Below are positions 1-10,300 of a stretch of DNA of 64,000 nt, piece after piece. The notes beneath the pieces were generated by a model. That model made no database searches and was not told the DNA's origin. It worked only from the letters and a program-made list of their open reading frames with translations. How positions within the stretch are numbered: position 1 is the stretch's first letter; each line of letters begins with the position of its first letter. Origin of the DNA: Plasmopara viticola (taxonomy: Eukaryota; Oomycota; Peronosporomycetes; Peronosporales; Peronosporaceae); assembly GCA_001695595.3 (NCBI GenBank), contig MBPM02000076.1, forward strand, positions 306,876 through 370,875, given 5' to 3'. The translations under genes and the position numbers were made by a program.

Positions 1-1
1 T

Positions 2-2749
2 TTGCTGCTCGAGACATTGCGCGAATCGGGTCGACGAGTTGTATGGCACTCGGAAGTCGCTGATTTGCACGCGTTTCAACGAGTTTTATCCTTTGGCTGT
101 CGTGCTCTGCACTTTTCAGGCCATGGTGTGCCAGGAAATGTGATTTTTGAGACCCATAAAGGCGAAGCGCAGTTTGTGTCGCAGCAGGAACTGCAGGACC
201 TGCTGCTCGCCAGTGGTGCTGGAATTTGCCGTCACTCAAGATGCAAGCACGACGAACGGACGCTTGAAGGTTCATATCACAGTCAATGTCTTACAAAGTG
301 TGATAAATGTAGCAATTTCTGCCGTTCTCCGAGCTCCAAGAGCAACAGTGAAGACGCCACATCAGATCTCGCACTTGGCAATCCTACGGTGGAGACAGAC
401 TGGGTGGATATATCGACTCCTCTTAGTATTCAAAAACCTACTAATTTTTTGCAATTGGTATTCGTAAGTGCATGTCACTCGGAGAGTGTGGCTCACGCAT
501 TCGTGCGTGCTGGAGTACCGCACGTTGTCGTCGTGTCTAAAGAGGAAAGAGTACTGGATCGGAAAGCGATGGAGTTTGCCAAAGCTTTTTATACGGCTCT
601 TTTTGCTGGTCTTTCCGTGGCTAAAAGCTTTCAGATTGGACGTGTGCAAGCAGAGATTGCAGTTGTCAGTGAAGTATATATGGAAAAGCCATCTGAGTTT
701 AAGTTACTAGGACATGGCGACCATGCTAACGCTCTATTCCAAGATGTACCAATAGGACATTGTGTCGAGATGGAGACAAGAGGGATGGTACGGGAAAAAA
801 GAGTAATTAATGACTGCGATGCTGTGGCTGAGACGTTTGTGGGTCGGTCCCTAGAGGTGTATCAAGTGTACAAGTCGTTAGTAGAAGGAGCGAGGTTGGT
901 CAGTATAACAGGGGAATGTGGCATTGGCAAGACGGAAGTGGCGCTGCAGTGTGCTCAATATGCCACGGAACGTCGAGTCTTTCGTCACATTTTCTACCTG
1001 CGCTTGAGTACAGACAATGAAGTCGAAGATAACGTGTGTGAAGTGGACTCATGTGCAATAATTGACAGATTTGCCAAGTGCTTGGATCTTGTAGCTACAT
1101 CGCTTGATGAACTAGTACAGCGAGCTCGACAGCGGTGTGAAGAAGAGAGTCGGGGCGATGGAAGTACTTTTCTATTGATTTTGGACGGTTGGGACCAAGT
1201 ACAACGGCAGAAGGCGAGTTTGTACACAATAGTCACGATGCTATTGCGACGGGTAATTTCGCTGTCTATTCTATTAACTGGTGAGGGTAGATTTCTTGCA
1301 ATGGATGGAGTTAGCGAAAAGGTCGTACCGGTGGGTTCTTTACCGCCGAGAGACGCGGCATTGTTGTTCACTTTACGCGCGCCAAGAAAAATAAAAGTAC
1401 ATGAAATGGGAGGAGGTACGGATCTGGAAACGTTTGGTAATCATCCTATAATAAAACGTTTGCGAGGCCATCCACGAAATATCTGTGCGGTACGGTCGTA
1501 ATAGTTGCTTATTGGAAGCCGTAAATATTTAAAGTGCTTGCTTATCTTTTTGTTGCTTTTTTTGTTGGCAACACAGATTTCGCATTTTTTGGAGAGTAAA
1601 GATATGGAGCTGGATCAGCACGAGTTCTTGAACAATATTATTCCATCGGTGACAGGAGTCGGATCGCATACAGAATCAAGCACCGATTGTGAAGTACCTT
1701 TGCGGCGATTCGGATGGAAAGCGCCTGCTCTGCTAGAGACGAATGTTGTGGAGGATTGTCACCTGTATCCAAGCGAACAGCGTGATCTTTTATTGCTTGG
1801 TGTAGAGAAGGCAGAATGTCAACCGCAACCTAGCGCATGCGAGACTGCCATATGTTCAGTTAAGCCTGCAGCTTCACAGTCAAATAGAGAGACAAGTCCT
1901 TCTTCATTAACACTGCTATCGACAAAAAGCGATTCGATTCTGAGTGACTTAAACGCATCTCCCAAAACATTGCACAAACAACTGTGTCTTCTCAAGTTGG
2001 TTAAATACGTCCGACCAATCATCAAAAGCGAAGGAGGTAGTCTAGTATGGGCACGAGCCGTGATCATCAATGCCACATTTTCTGGTTTACCGAACGCAAA
2101 AGAGGATTTTGCAAATGACAAAACTGCTGCAACAATACGTCAGTTGCAAGACATAAGCGACATTCCTTTAAAGTGGATAGCGCCTCAAATGAGTTGTTTT
2201 TTTGCAATCAAGCTAAAAGGAGATGCTATCAAACGTCCACTTTCGAACCGTAGCATCGACTTTTTTAGCCATAGCTCCTACATTTGGGGTTGTGACTCTG
2301 CTGCCCCAGCACAACGTGGCGGTGCTGTTAGTTTGCGCATGTTTACCGCATTTTGGACTTGGTTTTGGCCACTTGTGGAGTGTATTTTGCGCTCAAATTT
2401 GTGGCCACACACGGAACCACGCCTGTTGCATGGATTCTTGTCCAAAACTGCTTGCGCTCGTATGCTCGAGCATGCACCACCAGGCACTTTTTTGTTGCGT
2501 TTTAGCGAAACCCGTTTACGCTGTATCGTGATCGTGTACGTACATGAAGATCAGTACGTACGATTTGTGCCTGTTGAGTGGCAGCCCGAATGCAGCGGAT
2601 GGTTTATTGCACTAGAATCTGATACTACTGCAGGTGACATGGAAAACAACGGAATCACATTCCGGACGCTACATGAATTGATTCGCAGTGTCAGCGTGTT
2701 GAAATTTCTTTTCCCTCATATACCAAAAGAAACAGCCTTTACAATGTGA
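2..2749 (+). CDS. CHAT - NB-ARC (STAND) ATPase - STAT-like SH2 protein (5' partial)
   Basis: Two exons (2..1489 and 1577..2749) give an open product of about 886 residues; the true start lies left of the window. Residues ~1-250 are a CHAT (caspase-like) domain: SGHG with His41 and VFVSACHSE with Cys158 form the family's His/Cys dyad. Between them lies a Cys-rich insert (~75-110). Residues ~280-495 are a STAND/NB-ARC ATPase: FVGR, P-loop GECGIGKT (304-311), Walker B-like LLILDGWD, then GHPR. The C-terminal ~140 residues match the STAT linker and SH2: FWTWFWPLVECIL, GFLSK, PGTFLLRFSE with the phosphotyrosine-binding Arg (~804), and FPHIPKETAF. It stops directly after SH2, without the STAT tail tyrosine. 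By family knowledge, NB-ARC proteins are nucleotide-driven switches, CHAT domains are often proteases and SH2 binds phosphotyrosine. Domain calls are confident; the joint function is inference. Confidence 0.85.
1490..1576 (+). other. Phase-0 spliceosomal intron in the CHAT-NB-ARC-SH2 gene
   Basis: GTACGG at 1490 and TTGGCAACACAG ending at 1576 bound an 87-nt segment with a T-rich tract before the acceptor. It contains tandem in-frame stops (TAA TAG at 1499-1504), so it must be spliced or the gene is broken. Removing it keeps the frame (87 = 29 x 3, phase 0) and joins the NB-ARC GHPRNICA segment to ISHFLESKDMEL. The alternative GT at 1495 would break the frame. Confidence 0.8.
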
Positions 2750-3479
2750 GAGATACATGTGAACGAGTATTTTCGCCATACTTAAGTGATAAGCTTGGAT
2801 GTCTGATATCAGCACAGCTGCTGAAAAAATATTCTGCCACTGGTGTAGCGACGATGTCGCTTGCGTTGACAAGACACCTTCGAATCTGTATGAAACAGGG
2901 CATGGATTGCGTGTGGCAAATAAAAAGTTGGCTGGTGGTAGTGTCACGACTTGGCAGGAAAAGTGTGGCGCTTTGGGCATGACCTTTAATTGAGTTATTA
3001 CACATGAATAAAAAAAGGATACAAAGGCTTTTGCTGTGGTCTAGAGAAAAGTACGCTGAGACTTGATATCATCGTTATGGCAGATGAATTGAACATGCTT
3101 GAAATTTTTGCGATTCTAACATACGTATCAACCCATTGCGTGCAAAACGATAAAGGAAACCCCTACGCGGCTTTCTTATCGGGCTTGAATAGCTTAAACA
3201 TACATATTTAAGAGTCACCCTTTGCGAGTATATACCGTGACCTGTCCATGTTGATCTCCGGTGGATTAAAAAGTACCTTAGGTGCAGGGGACGCTGTCGC
3301 ATTCGCAGAAGCATCGGTTTTTGCGATACCGAAAAGGATGGTTAGAAAGGCGAAAGGAATGCTGCGAAGACGCACTTGTAAAGTTGCTGGCCAAAAGAGC
3401 AATGAAAGGGTAGTGTTGACAAATTGCATCACTTGGTGAAACGCAAAAATCTATCACTCTTAAATTCAAGTTGCGGCGC
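2750..3479. other. 3' flank of the CHAT gene, no recognised gene
   Basis: Short open stretches occur on both strands (for example 2746-2982 plus and 3208-3432 minus) but match no family and look like chance frames. An AATAAA-like run near 3006 could serve 3' end formation of the upstream gene; this is inference only. Confidence 0.4.
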
Positions 3480-3800
3480 TCGTTTTTGCCGTCTAAAGGT
3501 GCTTCCGCACGTCAAATCCTTGAAGCTTCATTTCTTTGCGAGTGCTGATTCGATATCGATCATCCACTTCTATACCTGACGATTCTTAAGCCGTTCCAAT
3601 AACTTCCGAATTCTGTCGCCACCAAAGCCCTTTAGCAAGACCTCCACCAGCGTCACTTAGGCCAATGCACTTTTGCGACGCGCCTTCGCTTACCCTAAGC
3701 GAACCCATGACTTTCGGCTGGTACATCAGTATCTATCATATTGGTGGCAGTAGCCGAGGCGATGGTGGCTTGGCAGCCAACACTATATGCGTAGATTTGG
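3480..3800 (-). pseudogene. Relic of RXLR-type secreted effector, copy B
   Basis: On the minus strand the DNA resembles the effector relic at 48.5-50.0 kb in two places. One is near 3735-3790 (shared words include ATCATATTGG and CTTGGCAGCCAACACT on the plus strand). The other is near 3536-3590 (shared ACCTGACGATTCTTA and GCGAGTGCT). Conceptual translation gives a post-signal-peptide-like Ala/Thr/Ser stretch, a Lys-Arg-rich block (GKRRRVAK) where an RXLR motif would sit, and LLERLKNRQV, which parallels the other copy's HHKNRQVRKR. Stops and frameshifts interrupt it throughout, and it is shorter than the other copy. The family call rests on pattern recognition; the homology between the two copies is visible in the DNA. 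Confidence 0.45.
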
Positions 3801-6392
3801 TGCTATTATTGGGAGACACGTTGGTAAAGAGATGCACTTCTTATGCTATTTTGCGGTTTTATTGTACTATAGCGACGATACAAGTCAAAGTGCTTTTAAA
3901 GATCGACCAATTGACAAGGCTGAGTGTATGGTAGAATATACTGCTTGATACTCGAGAGCTGATTGAGTAGGATTTGAAGCTGAAAGACCAGCTCAGTCAA
4001 ATTATAATCTAAATTGAATATGAGGAATGAGACCAGGTGCTTAGCCTCAAGCAGATTTAGATCGAGACTAAATGTTCGGCCAGCCAGGTAAATTCTGGCA
4101 TTTGATTCGCTCTGAGTAAGCTTTATAAGGTCCACGTAAAGCTCTAAGAAGTCATTTAAAGCTCCTTATATATAGTATTCCTTATCACGAAGTGATTCGC
4201 CTTGGTTCCAAAGACGTAAATTTCGTATTTCTATTTGCTAGACTCAAATTATTCTCAGCTTGTCAATTGGATAGTATAACACAATAAGGCTAGCTGGATT
4301 GCTTGTACACTAAGCCGTAGACCACATACACTTCTTTTGTAAAACCTCAGTACCTACTTATTGACGCTCGAACAATTACTCGACTTGTGTTACGCTCGCC
4401 CTCCGATACACCCTCTCATTCAAAGCTTATACATCCTTGGATTTATATACTCTATTTGGTATAAATTAAGAAGACGTCACTATTATTTTGTTCAGGTATT
4501 TTGAAGGCTGCACAATCGACTTAATGAGCCGCAACGATCACTTTTGCTCAACATTTTTAGGCTCCACATCTTGCTCGACGTCCACACATTTCATCGTCGG
4601 AGTGTAACGGACATTTTTCTTAAGCCATGAAGCGAATTTGCAGTATTCGAGGGCCACAAAAAGTATAACTTTTGCCGTCAGATGATGACCCGGTCTTCAC
4701 TTATATTGTTCGTGGAGATCACCTTCTCTCTTCGTCGCACATGGCTTGAGTTTCTTGGTAGATAGCCACCCGCAAACATCGTTTTAGAGAACGCTGAAGC
4801 CGGTATAAGTGGGTGCTCCTCACTTAAGGTCTACACTTAGATTTCTTGCTTGTGGCTCAGATCCTCAGGGTGGGTCGTGAAAAGGTTTTTTTAAGATGGT
4901 TTTTTGTTCGCGCCACGCTCACCTGAGTTACACACTCGCAAGCAAGTAAGTTGCACAACTCATGCTTGCGAGCGACAATAATTTTTCCCTTGCGCCCTTT
5001 TCGCACTTTGTGCCTACTATATCTGCGACCGACAAATTTCAAAACTAGAAACTTCGAAGCGGTGCAAGCTTAAAGCTTATTACTGTAAAGCTCGAGGCAG
5101 CGCAAGAGCAAAACTTAAAGTCGAATCAGCAAAATCTCGCCTAATTTTCAAGTACCGAAGCTCGTTATCGGTGAGTCGGCTGAGATTTGTCCAAAAGGCA
5201 GCCCAGGTATTACCGGCGCATATAGTGTCAGGCCTCCATTTCCAAAGCTGTAACGACAACAATTGGTCTTGAAACTTGCTTCTAATATCCCGATGGATGG
5301 CTTCATGAATAAAACGTATGTGCGGATTATCGAGCACACTTGTCAGATCAAAGGAGCAGTCTTCTAATGCCGACAATGCGAAGTTATTCTTGAATACTCA
5401 CGCCCCATAAAATGTCTAAGATTAGACCAGAACTTCTTAACCTTTTGGTATAAACACAAAAAGCTGCCTTTTCTGTTGGTACTTTACTGCGGCTCCAGCG
5501 AAATTGATTTGTGAGCATTGCGGTATTTTTTTGTATTTTACTCGGCTGGAAATTTCATTTTGACGGTCAGCAAATTGCTACCCTATACTATATGGTCTGC
5601 AATACCATACTTTTGTAAGCATTGCTCATCAAAGCCTTAAAATAATCTCTGTTTAAGGTTTCCGCTCTTTCACAAATAGTGTCAAGTAGCGTGAGCTGAT
5701 TAAGATAAAAACTTCGAGATCCTATGTATAGGGCATCATATGCGCTTTAATATGCTGCCTACCACCATTCCATCTATTCTACAAGTCAATGCATACATTG
5801 TCGAGTTGTAACGACCTTATGACGGAAACGGCAGAATTGGAAGCTTGATGAAACCTATAATTATTCCGAACTTCTCTCATCTTAATTTGCGCTTTACAAA
5901 AGTCATTAGGATTATTTTGTAAAAAAAGATGAGTATTAACACCAATTTTGGTTGAAGGCGTTGTGAGCGCCTAGCCACGCTGTAAACCTTATGGATTTAA
6001 ACATAAATCAAGATCTCTGTGGGGAGATCAGCTTACATATAGGTAAAAGGTGATAGAAATGGATCATTCAATGAGATGCTTGGTGATTTCTTTTTTGTCT
6101 GATTGTTATAGTATGTAACCAGATCGGGAAAATCTACTTAAATTAACTGGGTGAAGAACACTAGCTTAGGTGAATGTCATTGCTGGGCCACATATTTGGT
6201 CTACGTTGACCATACCATTAAACTAGAGCTCACGAGTGCATGACATGACCTAAAATGCTACGCTCGATCTGATCGGTGCTCGAGTACACTTAACGTTTTA
6301 AATCAGCTAAATCCATCTCGCACATTAAATTGGTCGTGATCTACCGAATATAAGCACCTTGTAAACAGGTCGATACGCAATTCAAGTAAGCA
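3801..6392. other. Gene-poor DNA without recognised features
   Basis: No open frame here has recognisable domain content. The longest are a 98-codon minus frame at 5080-5376 and a 79-codon minus frame at 3896-4135. Both lack motifs I can place. The stretch looks like decayed repeat DNA. Confidence 0.4.
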
Positions 6393-6733
6393 TGACCATA
6401 CGATCGTCGGAAAAGGTTGGGATGACGCCCTCCTTCCAAGCGCGGGGGCTAAATGCTCGCGCTTCGGGCAGGTGCTCTCGGTCATCTGCAGGTCTCTAAC
6501 GAGTCTCACCCTCGACGCGACGGTTTCCAGCACCAGGGCGCCACCTGGGTTCTTACCAAGTCAGAACTAAACAAAATAATGGAAGGCCCTCACGACCAGG
6601 GTGCTGGCTGCACTGCCCGCCGAACGAGACCCGACGTATACGGACACCACTCTATGCCGTGGACTAGCCATAGAGCCTAGCACGTGCATAACTTGGCAAC
6701 GCGATAACGTAATACAATACAATGATTATACGA
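6393..6733 (+). mobile_element. SINE-like retroelement, copy 1, with degenerate target-site duplication
   Basis: Core 6404-6722 (~319 bp) is nearly identical to 41269-41590. It starts TCGGAAAAGGTTGGG, has a GC-rich middle and ends with an (AATAC)n-type tail. The flanks are TGACCATACGA (6393-6403) and TGATTATACGA (6723-6733), an 11-bp target-site duplication differing by two C/T transitions. Small size, lack of coding capacity, a short-repeat tail and TSDs are SINE hallmarks. I did not find clear pol III A and B boxes by eye, so the promoter ancestry is open. Confidence 0.75.
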
Positions 6734-7229
6734 GGTTTTGCATCGCACTTATCGGTCCGAAAAGTACTCACAACAGGAGAAGCCACAGGGCAACCATCCC
6801 GCGCTTAGCGCAAAATTGAAAGCTTATACAACCTGAATGATTAAACAAGGACGAATCTTTTCTGTCTTAAAGAAATAGTAAGCGACCAAACTCCTCATTA
6901 TCGAGTAAATATGGCTCACACAAATAAGGTTGATGGGAGATTGTCGCGTCGTTCGGCAAAGCTAAGCTCCGGATCGGCGTGCTCATTCCGATCAATTTCC
7001 TCTACAACTGCACTCTGGAGTAGCTAAGCTCCGAAATGAAGAGGGCATACACGAGGAAAGAAGGTTAACACCAAACACCTTAGCCAATATACGAGGTTCT
7101 GAGCGTAGAAATTTTCCATGCAGCGTCAATCAACAATTCTCCGTTCTGCAAAAGTAGACCTGGCCTGGCCAACAAGTACCCCTACTTCAGTTTTGCATGG
7201 TCTTGGAGCTTCTTAAAAGTAGCCGGATC

Positions 7230-7345
7230 AGAATACTGACATTGGTCATGCCATAAAAATCTTCACTGTTGGAAGCGCTCAATCTGCCATCGCTGTGGCA
7301 AGAAAGGTCATCTGACCGACCGATCATTTTTGTTGTTGATAGAGC
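7230..7345 (+). pseudogene. Retroelement gag zinc-knuckle relic
   Basis: On the plus strand, around 7288-7330, the frame reads CHRCGKKGHLTDRS, a CCHC zinc knuckle (Cx2Cx4H) whose final Cys is replaced by Ser. Just before it, HCWKRSI and a displaced GHAIK suggest a second knuckle broken by a frameshift. Such tandem knuckles are typical of retrotransposon Gag nucleocapsid regions. No longer frame survives around it. Confidence 0.5.
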
Positions 7346-10300
7346 CATGGTGCCGGCAGATGACAATCTCTGAGCTTGCTTTCGTAATACCTCATCAGTT
7401 AGCACCCTGGCCATAATCGTGAATTTGCGTAAATTTTTTTTTGTCTATCACTATTCAACGAAACTGCTATCAGAGATGCGGCAACTAAATAGCAAACAAA
7501 TTACATACTTGCATCGACCACTCACAATATGTGCAAAAAACGCACTCTTGTTATACCATAATATTAAGGCTAAATCCTGCAAATCAAAGCCCAATCAAAA
7601 GCGTAAGATGCTTTTGTCTTTGCTCTACAGCTAGAATTATTGGCTCTCAAATCGGCTAGCAGCATGATCGTGAATAACAAAGTGAGTATTGTTTCCGTCT
7701 GATGAGCTTTTCTAGCCGTGTTCGACAGCAGTGTCGCCTGCACCAAAGATGTATTTCTACTTAGCAAATATGTGGGCAATTGTCCTTCTATTCCTGTCGT
7801 TGGCATCTGAGCGCTCATACTTTCTCGGTCTCAGTGCTTACCAAAACAAGCTCGCAATTTCTCTTCGTAGTCTTGGAGCATTTTTTTGCTACGTTTTTCA
7901 CCGGTTTATGATTCGCACACAAAATTTCTATGCAGTCTTTCTTGAAAATTGCCAAGCGTACACATCAATTGCATTACAGATGGTCTGACAAACCTTGTTG
8001 ATATCTTCGCCAAATGGTGCGGCTTCCGCGTTACTGTACAGCTTCATTGCTTCAAGAAAAGGAGTTTGCACGAAGCAGCGCGTTTGAATAGGATGACGGG
8101 TCACGGATCCATTGGGCGGATAGTTGGTAAGTTTACGTCGCAGTAAACGGTGTTGACTAATACATGATTTCTTTTGCGCGAAAAATTGACAAAAGAAGTG
8201 ACACGCGCACAAAAAGTTAAAGAAGACAGTGGTGAATTACACTATGGTAAAAAGTTCATGTAAAATAAGACACAAAGCTAGTCACTTATAATTTTTGCTC
8301 GCTCCTCTATTTGTCTATATCTGTTACACTCATGCTTCGTCCTCTGCCGTAGTTTATGAAACATGGCATTCCTAAGCTAATTTCTCAAACGTAGCTCTGC
8401 GAGTATTTTTGCAAATGGCCTTATCAATGCAAGAGTAGTATAAGAGTTTGAGTAGAGATTAATTTTGACTTTCACTAGGGGCTGTTTACAGTAGTCAACC
8501 TTGTATTGACAGATGCACGTTGATCGGGCAAAAAAACAGCTAGTCAGTTGGCATTGTAATTGTACTGGCTATAGCTTTTGCAACATTGCTATCTTTTCTC
8601 GTATTTGTCTAGCATAGCATTCCCGGGGCAGAAAACAAACAGAACACAATGATGCAACACAAGCAGAAAGTGATCATGTGAATGTACTTTATTGCAAAGA
8701 TTAACCTTATAGGTGAAGTGGAAGTCAGGAAAGCAACAATTATTAGTTGATTAGTTATCGCACAACCCGGACGATGACGTGGCTTGTGTTACAATTGTGA
8801 CATAATTTGTGGTGTGTTATTTCATGCCGAATATGTGTGGAATGCTCTTTTGAAGGCTCTGAAAGCGCTGCGTCTGAAGGCGAGACAAAATATCGTCGGC
8901 GCTGTCAGTCACTAGGCTACATCGGCTATCGAATTTTTTTACCATACGGCATCCTCACCATATGTGAGGTCTCTTATGATAAGAATCTTAAATTCATTTT
9001 TTGTATGAAACTTACGATACACCCCTTGGCAGCCATCTCGTCAATCTGGCTTAGTAGCTATAAGGTATATATGACCCAAAGTATACTACGTATGTTTGCA
9101 CTCACGTGCGCACATGCAAAGTGTGTCAATGGTTAATATATCGTCGAATAAGACCCTCCATTTATTCTTTTTGTGTCATCACGCTGTTGCCAGTTCATTG
9201 GTATCGAACTTAAGTATGTTTTTTGGGCAGGGAACACTGGGCTTGGATGACCGATTATGCAAACGCGCTCACTTAGTGCTTCGAGAAGAATAAGAACTAG
9301 CAAGTCAGATGTAAAGTTATTTCCGCCGTGGCAAGGCGTGATTGATGACAATGGCTCACGCCTTCTTGCTGTGAAGGTACACTATAAATTTTATAGGTAT
9401 GGCAAGGATTTTTATCGTTCAGTGTGTAGCATCTCCGGGGTCCATCTGCCGTGACTAGTAGCTCAAGACGCGCACTCTTCATGAGGCTATAGCGAGAGAA
9501 AATCTCGCCTGAATTACATAAATGTTTCGAGTAGCCTATCAAAGTTAAAGTTAGGGCTAAACACGTAAACGCTGTGTCAAACTAGCTAATTGTTAGACTA
9601 TACATTATAGCACACGTCATATACCATAAGACTGGAGATCGAGACGTCGATTACCGGAAGTTTTTTTTTCTTTCGAGCCTCCTCTGTGTGAGGCACTGTG
9701 TAATTTTGTCAAAGGAAGTCTCCGCAATAAATGCTGGTAAGTAAGCCGGATGCTTGACCTGTTAGCAAGCTCTAACAACCTCACATACTTGATAGCGTAC
9801 TTGTTTCTTGAGGGTACCAAAATGACGTCGTACAATATGTGCCTCCCAAAGTATGATGTGCTATAAATATACATTGTTAGGCACAAAATGTCTTTCGTAG
9901 CCACCCTACCCAAATCTTTTGACCGATTTTGGCGGTAAAACCGCAATCGCTGTCGTCAGACTCCTGGTTCGGTTATGGTGTCGTTCCTGCTATGATCAAC
10001 GCACAAATTAATTTAATGACATTAATTCTGTAACGGCTAATGTTTTCCAATGTAAGCGACAGGGTCCGAATAGTGCCTCCTGTTTTATCACCGCTCACAA
10101 TGTTTTCTATCGTGTTCGTCTTAAAAGAAATTGAAGTACACCACAGACGCTCTAATGAGCATTTCTGCCGGCTTAGGCTGGAAAAAGTCCCAAGCTATCG
10201 GCAAAGCTGTTCGATCGGCTTTTTTATCTCTCAAAAGTATTATACTCTTCGTGAGACTCACTGGCCGTGACATCCACACGCCAGAAAAATGTTTAGTGAT

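Noticed and set aside
6404..6722. tRNA gene or tRNA-derived head in the SINE-like element
   Set aside because: I could not find a convincing B box (GGTTCGANNCC) or cloverleaf by eye, so no tRNA is called.
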